A stretch of DNA of 64,000 nucleotides from G963663495 sp963663495 (lineage in GTDB: Bacteria; Bacteroidota; Rhodothermia; Rhodothermales; Bin80). The notes below the pieces were generated by a model, which worked only from the letters and a program-made list of their open reading frames with translations, made no database searches and was not told the origin of the DNA. The stretch spans positions 3,286,001-3,350,000 of the forward strand of contig OY760427.1 of NCBI GenBank assembly GCA_963663495.1. Direction: 5' to 3'. This document shows, piece by piece, positions 18,011 through 25,703 of the stretch. A program made the translations under genes and the position numbers. Positions within the stretch are counted from its first letter, which is position 1; every line of letters begins with the position of its first letter.

Positions 18011-18245
18011 GTAAGCTTGCGGTGAAGTACAGGGTAGCGGGCGTCTTGAGCGGTATTTGGCGGGTACAGTGTGGTTGGAAGGAGGAGAGCGAGTGGACTT
18101 GCCGAATCTGGACGATTCGGCATCTGGCAGCTGTGCTGCCTAATCCTTGCCGGCTTGCCGTGCCTGTTTCCAATGATGGGGCAATAGCGCCGCTATGTTC
18201 TCGGAAAGATGCGTCGGGATACGCTGGAACACATCTAGTGTTTGC
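18011..18245 (-). pseudogene. Remnant of a second IS66 subtype (transposase C-terminus and right end)
   Basis: On the minus strand the frame TLDVFQRIPTH, then IAALLPHHWKQAR closes with a stop, matching the end of IS66 TnpC (compare LTDVLRRLPTHP in the full copies). It is followed by a terminal repeat that on the plus strand reads GTAAGCTTGCGGTGAAGTAC. GTAAGC is the classic IS66 tip and differs from the GTATCC tip of the two complete copies, so this is a distinct subtype. The rest of the element is gone. Confidence 0.65.
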
Positions 18246-18498
18246 CAGAAAAGTATGGTCTTGCGAGTGACTCTTGGCTGAGTGGGGGGCTGGAATTCGA
18301 ATTGGGGATCGGAATGACAAGTCAGCAAGGATTTTTCGACGGTAACGGTGCCGATTTTGTCCGCTCACGCCGGCAATCCTAGGATTTTGACGTTGATCAA
18401 ACGTGTTTTTGTCGTCCATCAGCGAGGCATGAACATACGTTGGCCTCTCGCCCTTGCAGGCTACCTTGATTTTGTGCTGAAGACGCTCGCGCGAGTAC
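18246..18498. other. Unassigned sequence between IS fragments
   Basis: No coding frame or RNA structure could be supported here. It probably contains the outer end of the ISNCY fragment that follows and degraded IS66 sequence. Confidence 0.3.
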
Positions 18499-19072
18499 CT
18501 ACGCCGCGCGCTTGCGGGCCTGCTCGCACCGCCTTCGTCGCTCCTCGCTCCGCTTCACTATCTGCCCGATATGGTGAACATTCCCCGCTACCACTACCAG
18601 CGCCACCGTCCGAACAAAGCCTTCCTTGCCACGGGTCCGTATCAAACCCAGGCCCCGATGATTCAAATTGTTGATCGCCGACTCCACTGCCGGATGCTGA
18701 CGACGACCCTCCACAAACTTCGGATCGGATTCCCTCTCCTTGTCCGCTTTGCTCAACTTACCCCTCTTCGGCATGATCACCGTGTCCAACACCGGCTCCA
18801 GCGCCTTACTGTTCTTTACCGATGAGTACCCCTTATCCATGCTGCACGATGTGATCGCCGGATACCGATCCTTCGCTTCCTTCATAAACCCCACAATCAT
18901 ATCCGAATCCACCCCTTCGTGCAGTATCTGATGCCACAATATCAACTGATGCTGATCCTCCAGCACACATACCGGCAGACCCAACTCCGCAATCACCCCC
19001 GCCTTCCCCTTGGTGATCCAACGAGTATGCGGCTCATGTATCGAAAATACCTTCTCATCATGCGGAATCACC
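18499..19072 (-). pseudogene. ISNCY-type transposase, C-terminal fragment cut by IS66 copy 2
   Basis: The minus-strand frame reads PHDEKVFSIHEPHTRW, CVLEDQHQLILWHQIL, SCSMDKGYSS, MPKRGKLSKADKE, RRQHPAVESAINNL, then a basic tail to the stop at 18499. This is the catalytic and C-terminal part of an ISNCY transposase. It is interrupted at 19073 by the left end of IS66 copy 2. The N-terminal half is not found beyond the other side of that IS (after 21139), so sequence was lost when or after the IS arrived. Confidence 0.82.
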
Positions 19073-21139
19073 GTATCCGTACGGTGAAGTACATGGTAAA
19101 GCGGGCTTAGCATTGGTCTGCGTAGTCCGCTTGTAGAGCTTAGTGCAAGGTGATTATACGCCGGGTTTGGTGTGCCGACTTGGGAATTTCGGAGTGGTGT
19201 GCAGCTTATCGTCTTGGCGCCTGAATGCAGGCAGCAATCAGCGTCTTTGGGGACAAAAAACATGGGTTTTGGGGAGAAGAACCGGAACATTGTGGCGGAC
19301 GCACATGTACACGAACTATGCGGCCCAAGGTATCTTTCTCCCCCTCTTCTCCTGCCGGTGAAGCCCTTTTTCAGAGGCTAAGAAACCAAGAGGCTGAGAA
19401 CAAGGATCTGCGAAAGCAGGTCCGTCGCTTGGAGAAAAAAGCCGATCGTCTATCCAAGAACAACGCGGATCAGGCTGCGAAGATTAGCCATCTGGAAGAC
19501 AGGTTGGAACAAGCGCATCGCCTACTCTCTGGCAAAAAGAGTGAGCGTTACACACCGGCGGACAATGCGCAGCAAGGCCAGTTGTCTGGAGAGGAACCAG
19601 AAGCTGTTGAGCCCGAGGAGGAGGAGGAGTATGTCCCGGTAAAGCGCAAGCGGCGTGGGAAGAACAAGCCGGTGCGTGGGCCGATTCTGGACCATCTGCC
19701 CAGAGAGGTGATCCGCCTTGAACCGGAGGGCAGCACCGCGGGTATGAAGTACATCGGCGAGGAAGTAACGGAGTACCTGGAATATGTGCCGGGCTTCACG
19801 AGGGTAGTACGGATTGTGCGGCCGAAGTACGTTGTCTGCAAGGAGCCTCGCAAGGGGGTGGTCATAGCGCCGTTGCCGAAGCGTGTCATACCGAAGGGGA
19901 AGGCGGGTCCGGGGTTGTTGGCGTATTTGGCGGTAGCCAAATATGTGGATCATATGCCGCTATACCGGCTGCGGAAGAAGTTTCAGCGCCATGGCGTGAA
20001 GCTATCGGCTGCTACAATGGGGGATTGGATTGCGAAGGTAGCGACGTATCTGGGTCCGTTAGGAGATGCGTTGCGTAAGGAGGTGCTTCGTAGCGGGTAT
20101 CTGCAGGTGGATGAGACAACGTTCCCGGTGCAAAAGCCGAAGAAGGAAGGGAAGGAGAAGAAAGGGAAGAAAAACGAAGGAAAGACGCATCGCGGCTATC
20201 TTTGGGTATACCTGGCACCGCGGGCGAAGGTGGTGATGATGGATTACAGCCCGAGCCGTGCGCGCGCTGGACCGTGGGAATTCTTGCGCGGATATAGAGG
20301 GGCGATGCCAACCGACGGGTATGTGGTGTACGATGCGTTTGGTACGCGGGGCGGGATAACGCTGTTTGGATGTATGGCGCATGCGCGTCGCAAGTTTTAT
20401 GACTGCAGAAAAAAGGAGCCCAAGAAGGTGCGCCATGTAATGGAGGAAATCCGGCAGTTGTATGCGATAGAGCGTGGGTTGCGTAAGGAGGGAGCTGGTC
20501 CGGCTCGGCGTGTGGAGGTACGACAGGAGGAGGCACGGCCGGTACTGGAGAAGTTGAAGCCATGGCTTGAGGAGAGTCGTGAGCACCGGCCGAGTGCGGG
20601 ATGGGATGAAGCCGTGGGGTACATGCTCAACAGGTGGGAGAAGCTGGTTTGTTACCTGGAAGACGGCAAGGTTGAGATTGATAACAATCTGGTCGAGAAC
20701 CAGATGCGAGCGATTGCGCTTGGTCGAAAAAACCATCTGTTTGCGGGATCGCATGCGGCAGCGCAGCGGTCCGCAGTACTGTACGCTCTTTTTGCCACAT
20801 GCAAGTTGCAATCGACAAACCCGATTGAATGGCTTACCGACGTACTACGCCGTCTTCCGACACATCCTGCCGACCGCATGGCTGAACTCTTGCCCCATCA
20901 TTGGAAAGCTAGTCGGGACTTGCAGCAAGCTACCGTCAAGAAAGCGGCATAGGAGCCCCTAAACAGGCGCGCCCGGGTCATCCGATAGATCCGTGTACGG
21001 GTCTGCGAATACGCTGTCAGGTACTTGACTCCTGCACACCCAACCGACGCTAGCCTATAAACCTTCGAACCGCGCTCTAACTTACTCTAATTGAGAGAGT
21101 AAATACCCTCGGTTATAATGTACTTCACCGGACGGATAC
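19073..21139 (+). mobile_element. IS66-family insertion sequence, copy 2 (2067 bp)
   Basis: Same ends as copy 1: left GTATCCGTACGGTGAAGTAC; right end closes TTCACCGGACGGATAC. The copies are nearly identical across the transposase and the ~180-bp 3' untranslated part. Unlike copy 1, the flanking 8-mers differ (GAATCACC on the left, GTCAGAAT on the right), so no target duplication remains. The transposase here is intact, making this the likely active source of copy 1. Confidence 0.92.
19318..20952 (+). CDS. tnpC: IS66-family transposase TnpC (intact)
   Basis: 544 aa from ATG 19318 (an upstream in-frame ATG at 19225 lies in the conserved leader). The N-terminus has a long leucine-zipper coiled coil (LRNQEAENKDLRKQV, LEDRLEQAHRLL). 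A KKSERYTP motif, an acidic EPEEEEEY stretch and a basic RKRRGKNK segment follow. The DDE catalytic core has LQVDETT (D), TDGYVVYD (D) and DNNLVENQMR (E). The C-terminal LTDVLRRLPTHP is the IS66 hallmark. A lysine-rich insert (KKEGKEKKGKKNEG) varies in length between the copies. No tnpA or tnpB accompanies it. Confidence 0.93.
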   Translation: MRPKVSFSPSSPAGEALFQRLRNQEAENKDLRKQVRRLEKKADRLSKNNADQAAKISHLEDRLEQAHRLLSGKKSERYTPADNAQQGQLSGEEPEAVEPEEEEEYVPVKRKRRGKNKPVRGPILDHLPREVIRLEPEGSTAGMKYIGEEVTEYLEYVPGFTRVVRIVRPKYVVCKEPRKGVVIAPLPKRVIPKGKAGPGLLAYLAVAKYVDHMPLYRLRKKFQRHGVKLSAATMGDWIAKVATYLGPLGDALRKEVLRSGYLQVDETTFPVQKPKKEGKEKKGKKNEGKTHRGYLWVYLAPRAKVVMMDYSPSRARAGPWEFLRGYRGAMPTDGYVVYDAFGTRGGITLFGCMAHARRKFYDCRKKEPKKVRHVMEEIRQLYAIERGLRKEGAGPARRVEVRQEEARPVLEKLKPWLEESREHRPSAGWDEAVGYMLNRWEKLVCYLEDGKVEIDNNLVENQMRAIALGRKNHLFAGSHAAAQRSAVLYALFATCKLQSTNPIEWLTDVLRRLPTHPADRMAELLPHHWKASRDLQQATVKKAA

Positions 21140-21189
21140 GTCAGAATTGCCGCAAGTTGGGTAAGTAACCGTTGTGCCGTTCCCTGCCG

Positions 21190-21740
21190 GTCAACAATCC
21201 GGTTCTCGCCAACCGAAAGTGTTGCAGTATACGTTAAGCAAAAACAATAGTGCTCCCACAAACAACTGCACAGGCTTTGGACGTATTGCTGAGCGTAAGC
21301 TCAATGAGCCTGATGGACCAACTACTCCGTCCTGCGCATGGCGTACAGCGGACCTACTAATACCGCACCCGGGAGGCCAAGAATCGGACTTAACCGCGGG
21401 GATGAGCCCGCGTTGCAGAAGAATGCGGCGGTCATCCGGCGTCTTTCACCGAGAAGGTGCCGGAAGTGTCGCTAACAAGGCCGCTACATGGAAAGGAGAA
21501 AGATTCCGACCTAGCAATACCGCAGTTCTGCATTGATAACCTAATGTGGAGTCAGATGTCAAGAACTTGGACACAGGGCGTACGAATGAAATGGAGGGGT
21601 TTAGTCGTACACCGGCGTTATCGGTGGTAGCGGCCAATATTCATCGGCTTAGCTTGAACCTGAAGAAAAAGGAGAAGCGACGAACGCGGTGGAATCAGGC
21701 CCAAAAACCGTGCGACGTAACTGTGCCGCAGCACAACGGA
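21190..21740 (+). pseudogene. Decayed ISNCY/IS1182-like transposase
   Basis: The 3' part still encodes MEGFSRTPALSVVAANIHRL followed by a basic tail (KKKEKRRTRWN). This parallels the GFVRTVALVVVAGNVHHI ending of the ISNCY fragment at 18499. Upstream, frames are broken by several stops, but the stretch 21260-21420 aligns by eye with 23480-23640, showing two decayed copies of the same element. No intact product can be made. Confidence 0.6.
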
Positions 21741-21940
21741 CTGTACCAGTCCAAGCTCCGCCACACGCCAATTAGGCGGAGGTATGTCGGAATAGCAGGC
21801 ACGGACTCTTTCCAGCTATATTGGAGCGCGAAAATTATCTCCCCTCAGCCATTCAGCAGGCATAAACGCTCACAATTCCGCATACACTACATCAGTGACA
21901 CCTCAATTGACATGCCTTGATCAATGCGAGAATAGCAAGC

Positions 21941-22756
21941 GTAGAGTCGGCGGGCGGCGCGTTACTCCGTAGAGCACGTTTCCACCCGCCGCTCACCGAA
22001 CCCGGCGTGCGGTTTTCCCGCACCGGGCTCTCCAGGAGGATCATGCAACTCGCACTCGGAAAAGTCATCCGAAATGGGGGGCATTGTCTGTTGAAGGTGA
22101 GCACCCTCCAACGCCTGCCCGACGTCCCCTACAACTCGCAGCTAAGCCTGTTTACGCCTCAACTGACACGTACCCCGACTTCCCGGGGTACGCTTCCTTC
22201 ACTTTCGCATGTGATGTCGCTGAGGTCCCTGACCTTTAACCGGTTTGTAGGACGTTACCATTTACCGTGGACCTTCCCTCTTTGAACACCGCTCCGCACC
22301 TGCGGCCCCTTCCCTCCGCGGGCATTACCCCGCATCAACGGTACTACGGACCACTCCGCCACCCTGCTAACCCGGCCCGGCTCCTACAAGCTTCCGGCTG
22401 GTGTGCCCACCATCAACTGGGCTTCCCGTGTTGCTGCTTCCCTGATCTTCCATGCATACCAGCGCCGGTACCCCGGCGAGTCGATCTCGGTGCTTGTATC
22501 TCTCTCTTCCCGAAACCGCATCGGTCTTCCCCATATCACTGGAAGGTCGACACTCGCATTGCTCGTTTCGAGGCCTGCTCAACGTTCACTCACGTTCCGG
22601 CCCGCATGGTCGCTAAGCTACTCTCGTAGCCCGCTAACTACAGTGCTTCATACCATGTCGTTACCTCCACAATACGCTGTAGCCGCTACCAACCGGAGCG
22701 ACAGTTGTTGGGCGGGATTCGCACCCGCTATAGGAAAGCGCCTTATCACGGCGCAC
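21941..22756 (-). mobile_element. Group II intron 2, ORF-less (about 816 bp)
   Basis: Read on the minus strand the element starts GTGCGCCGTGATAAGGCG at 22756, the standard GUGYG intron 5' end. A domain I segment GGCGGAGTGGTCCGTAGTA also occurs, diverged, in intron 1. Domain V reads GAGCCCGGTGCGGG through GCACGCCGGGTTC (about 22000-22034). A domain VI helix GGCGGGTGG...CCGCCCGCC follows, and the intron ends near GACTCTAC at 21941. No reverse transcriptase frame exists between the domains, so it could splice only with a maturase in trans. Boundaries are from motif reading. Confidence 0.68.
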
Positions 22757-22878
22757 GGCGAAAACAAGCTACATGCTGGAAAGCATCAGCGTTACGCTAC
22801 GAGTCTATAAGCTTGACTTCCGAACGAATGGATCAGACTGGCAAAGCCGCTCGTGCACGATCAGTAACCATTGCTGCC

Positions 22879-23364
22879 TCAAAGGCTCACAATAAGGTTG
22901 ACGGCAATGAGGATGGAGACTCCGACACCGATGAACCATAGCATCAAGTTGAACTTGCTCGCAACCGCATCAAACTTGCTTTCAAAGAATTTGTGTTGCG
23001 CCTCAAACCTGCTTTCAAAGAATTTGTGTTGCGCCTCAAATCTGCCTGCAAAGAGGCTGTTTTGTGCCTCAAATCTGCCTGCAAAGAGGCTGTTTTGCGT
23101 CTCAAACCTGCTTGCAAAGAGGTTGTTTTGTGCCTCAAATTTATTTTCAAAGAGACGCGTTTGCGCCTCAAGTTTGCCCTCAAAGCGATGGATCAAGTTT
23201 GCGGAGGCCATTTCTTCGACCAATTGTATGAGCAAGTAAGCATCCCGACCCTCAAGGCCGGTACGAGTAAGAATATCGTAAAGGAGAGCCCGCTCATCGG
23301 ACAGATCACCAAGCTCCCCGGCTTCCGGGGACACCGGCGGAGATCCAAGTTCAGTTTTACTCAC
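22879..23364 (-). CDS. Hendecad-repeat coiled-coil protein with C-terminal membrane anchor
   Basis: The 161-aa product has a polar N-terminus (to about residue 50) and a helical DILTRTGLEGRDAYLLIQLVEEM segment. It then has about seven consecutive 11-residue repeats of the form RFEAQNSLFAG (about residues 59-135) and a single membrane helix at the C-terminus (LMLWFIGVGVSILIAVNL). The layout resembles CCDC90/DUF1640-like proteins, which form membrane-anchored trimeric coiled coils. Eleven-residue periodicity predicts a right-handed or straight coiled coil. The DNA repeat is 33 bp, so copy number may vary between strains. Confidence 0.7.
   Translation of the reverse strand: MSKTELGSPPVSPEAGELGDLSDERALLYDILTRTGLEGRDAYLLIQLVEEMASANLIHRFEGKLEAQTRLFENKFEAQNNLFASRFETQNSLFAGRFEAQNSLFAGRFEAQHKFFESRFEAQHKFFESKFDAVASKFNLMLWFIGVGVSILIAVNLIVSL
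22975..23190. repeat. 33-bp tandem repeats inside the coiled-coil gene
   Basis: On the plus strand the unit reads about CAAAGAGGCTGTTTTGTGCC, then TCAAATCTGCCTG, repeated six to seven times with base changes. Neighbouring units (for example around 23040-23105) are nearly identical, suggesting recent slippage or conversion. Every unit keeps the 11-codon frame. Confidence 0.8.
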
Positions 23365-23429
23365 CGCCGTAATACGATATAGACCAATATATAAGTTCCG
23401 ATCAAATCCGGGGGTGTTATTGAGCCGCC

Positions 23430-23650
23430 TACATAAATGCAGCGAAGCGTTTGCAGAGGCAAAGGTGTTCCCCTACAAATGTCTGTGGTTATTGGACATA
23501 CTGCTGAGATATGCTCAATTGACATGATAAACGATATGCTCCGTCCTGAGCAGCACTTCCACGAGGGCCATTGGTTACATACTTTGGGCGCCCAAGAATC
23601 GAACTAACCCGTTAGTCCGATTGACCCTGCGTTGCAGCACAAAGAATAGA
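23430..23650 (+). pseudogene. Second decayed transposase copy
   Basis: The plus strand here (TTGGACATACTGCTGAGATA, then ATGCTCCGTCCTGAG, then CCCAAGAATCGAACTAACC) aligns by eye with 21270-21420. Stops break all frames. The rest of 23365-23916 holds no gene I can support. Confidence 0.45.
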
Positions 23651-23919
23651 GCAATGCGTCCCTAAATAGGCGTGGATTAATTACAGAGACCCGGAAACGC
23701 GAGAGCAACCTCGTGTCTGCTGTCCAGAAAGCAGGCTGAATCATACCATATAACTCCTGATCTACGTGAATAATACCTCAAATGAGGAGCGCACATCACT
23801 TCGGATTAAGCATGCACTGGAAAAACAACCTGTTTTCCTCCAAGTATCTATCGTATCGGTGCCAAGCATTAGCGTAGCCAAATATAGCAGTGCCTGCATT
23901 TTATGCGCACGATTAATTG

Positions 23920-25647
23920 ATGCCTCCTGATCCTCATACCGATGTCCGATATCAACCGGATGACCGGCCACCACGGCTGCTCTCAGCAGGCTTGGGGGCA
24001 CAGCTGGCCCTCCTCTCCATTACCGGCATAGTACTTACTCCCGCCATCGTCGTGCGCGCCGCTGGCGGAAGCGACTTGTACTTGCAGTGGGCCGTGTTCG
24101 CAGCCGTGCTGATCAGCGGTACCACGACAATCATTCAATCTGTGCGCCTCGGCCGCATCGGGGCGGGCTACATCCTCCTGATGGGTAGCAGCGGCGCGTT
24201 CATCGCTGTGTGCATTACCGCAATAGCCGATGCCGGACCGGATACCATGGCCTCACTGATCATGGTCACGGCATTGTTGCAGTTTTTCCTTGCAGCCCGT
24301 CTGCGACTTTTCCGCCGAATACTCACTCCGACCGTATCAGGAACAGTGATCATGCTGATCCCCGTAACGGTAATGCCCATCATTTTCGATGTGCTGAACG
24401 ATGTCCCCGAAACCCTGCCAGCGGTAGCCGCGCCACTTAGTGCAGCTGTAACCATCGCGGTTATCGCCCTGATCGCCCTGAAAGCTACTGGCGTCCTCCG
24501 TCTATGGGCTCCCGTCGCCGGCGTCGTCGCAGGATCCTGTGTAGCAGGCTTCTTCGGCGGTTACGATACAACCAGCCTGAAAGATGCCGCATGGTTCGGC
24601 ATCCCGCTCGCAGGATGGCCCGGCGTAGACCTGACGTTCGAGCAGAAGTTTTGGGTCCTGCTGCCAACATTTCTGTTCCTGACCCTAATCGGCATAATCG
24701 AAACACTCGGGGATTCGATCGCAATACAACGGGTCTCGTGGCGCAAACCCCGCGCAGTAGATTTTCAGTCGGTCCAAGGTGCCATTGCGGCGGACGGTAC
24801 GGGAAACCTGCTGTCTGGTTTACTTGGCACCACACCCAATACCACCTATTCATCGTCCATAGCGATGGCTGAACTGACGGGCGTCGCCGCCCGTAGCGTA
24901 GGCGTAGCAGTTGGCGCAATATTTCTTGTCGCGGCTTTTGTACCCAAAGGCCTGGCCGTCGTCCTGGCCATCCCCGGTCCCGTCGTAGGTGCCTATCTGG
25001 CCGTGCTAATGGCCATCCTTTTTGTTCTCGGCATGAAAGTAGTAATAGGGGGCGGACTGGACTATCGGGCAGGGATTGTAGTGAGCCTGTCGTTTTGGAT
25101 CGGAGTCGGCTTCGAACAGGACATGATATTTCCGGAAATCTTTGATGTTCTTATGGGAGGGCTACTAAGCAACGGCATGACATCAGGAGGCCTGTGCGCC
25201 ATAGCATTGACTTTGCTCCAGGACCTGATGGGCCCCCGAAAAAGAAGCATCGAACTAACCCTGGATGATGGTACACTGCCCAAAGTGCAAAGATTTATCC
25301 AAAACTTTGCCCGACAGTTTCGTTGGCCGGAGTCTGCCGTGCTCCGAATGCAAGGAGCCGCCGAGGAAATCCTGATACTATTGACGGAGGAATCAGATTT
25401 GCCTCCTTCCGAGAAAATGTTGCTGACAGCGAGCCGCGAAGATGACAGCGCATGGCTCGAATTTATCGGGTCGGCGGGTACAGCAAATGTCCAGGACAGA
25501 ATAACATTCCTGGGGAAAGAAGTGAATTTTCAATCAACAGAGCAAGAGCTCACCCTCCGGCTCCTGCACCACCTCACACAATCCGTGCGCCACGAAAGGT
25601 ATCATGACGTGCAAATCATCAGCGTCCGCGTAGGTATCACTGCCTAA
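23920..25647 (+). CDS. NCS2-family (uracil/xanthine) permease fused to a HATPase-like domain
   Basis: The product is about 575 aa. Residues about 25-430 hold some 12 to 14 membrane segments with NCS2/SLC23 features: GSSGAFIAV, then ETLGDSIAIQRV, then GLLGTTPNTTYSSSIA, which matches the substrate-binding region of solute carrier family 23 permeases. From about residue 440 the protein becomes soluble: FIQNFARQFRWPESAVLRMQGAAEEI, then LLHHLTQSVRHERY. The first part resembles the N-box helix of anti-sigma/HATPase_c_2 domains. This suggests nucleobase transport coupled to a regulatory ATP-binding or protein-binding tail. A TTG three bases upstream is an alternative start. It is convergent with rpoC. 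Confidence 0.82.
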   Translation: MPPDPHTDVRYQPDDRPPRLLSAGLGAQLALLSITGIVLTPAIVVRAAGGSDLYLQWAVFAAVLISGTTTIIQSVRLGRIGAGYILLMGSSGAFIAVCITAIADAGPDTMASLIMVTALLQFFLAARLRLFRRILTPTVSGTVIMLIPVTVMPIIFDVLNDVPETLPAVAAPLSAAVTIAVIALIALKATGVLRLWAPVAGVVAGSCVAGFFGGYDTTSLKDAAWFGIPLAGWPGVDLTFEQKFWVLLPTFLFLTLIGIIETLGDSIAIQRVSWRKPRAVDFQSVQGAIAADGTGNLLSGLLGTTPNTTYSSSIAMAELTGVAARSVGVAVGAIFLVAAFVPKGLAVVLAIPGPVVGAYLAVLMAILFVLGMKVVIGGGLDYRAGIVVSLSFWIGVGFEQDMIFPEIFDVLMGGLLSNGMTSGGLCAIALTLLQDLMGPRKRSIELTLDDGTLPKVQRFIQNFARQFRWPESAVLRMQGAAEEILILLTEESDLPPSEKMLLTASREDDSAWLEFIGSAGTANVQDRITFLGKEVNFQSTEQELTLRLLHHLTQSVRHERYHDVQIISVRVGITA

Positions 25648-25659
25648 TAGTTGCGCATA

Positions 25660-25678
25660 CCATGCCGCCACGGCATGG
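25660..25678. terminator. Hairpin between convergent permease and rpoC genes
   Basis: CCATGCCG, loop CCA, CGGCATGG: a perfect 8-bp stem in the 56-bp gap between two convergent genes, so it could stop transcription from both sides. There is no clear T-run, so it may act with Rho or only as an mRNA 3' end stabiliser. Confidence 0.5.
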
Positions 25679-25703
25679 CGCGGCCGCAGACAAACCGGTA
25701 AGC

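Noticed and set aside
22403..22810. 135-aa plus-strand frame starting MPTINWASRVAAS
   Set aside because: Such frames are often annotated as hypothetical proteins, but this one lies antisense to group II intron ribozyme sequence, which explains its conservation.
22975..23190. CRISPR-like regular repeats
   Set aside because: The 33-bp units are directly adjacent without spacers and keep an 11-codon reading frame, so they are protein repeats.
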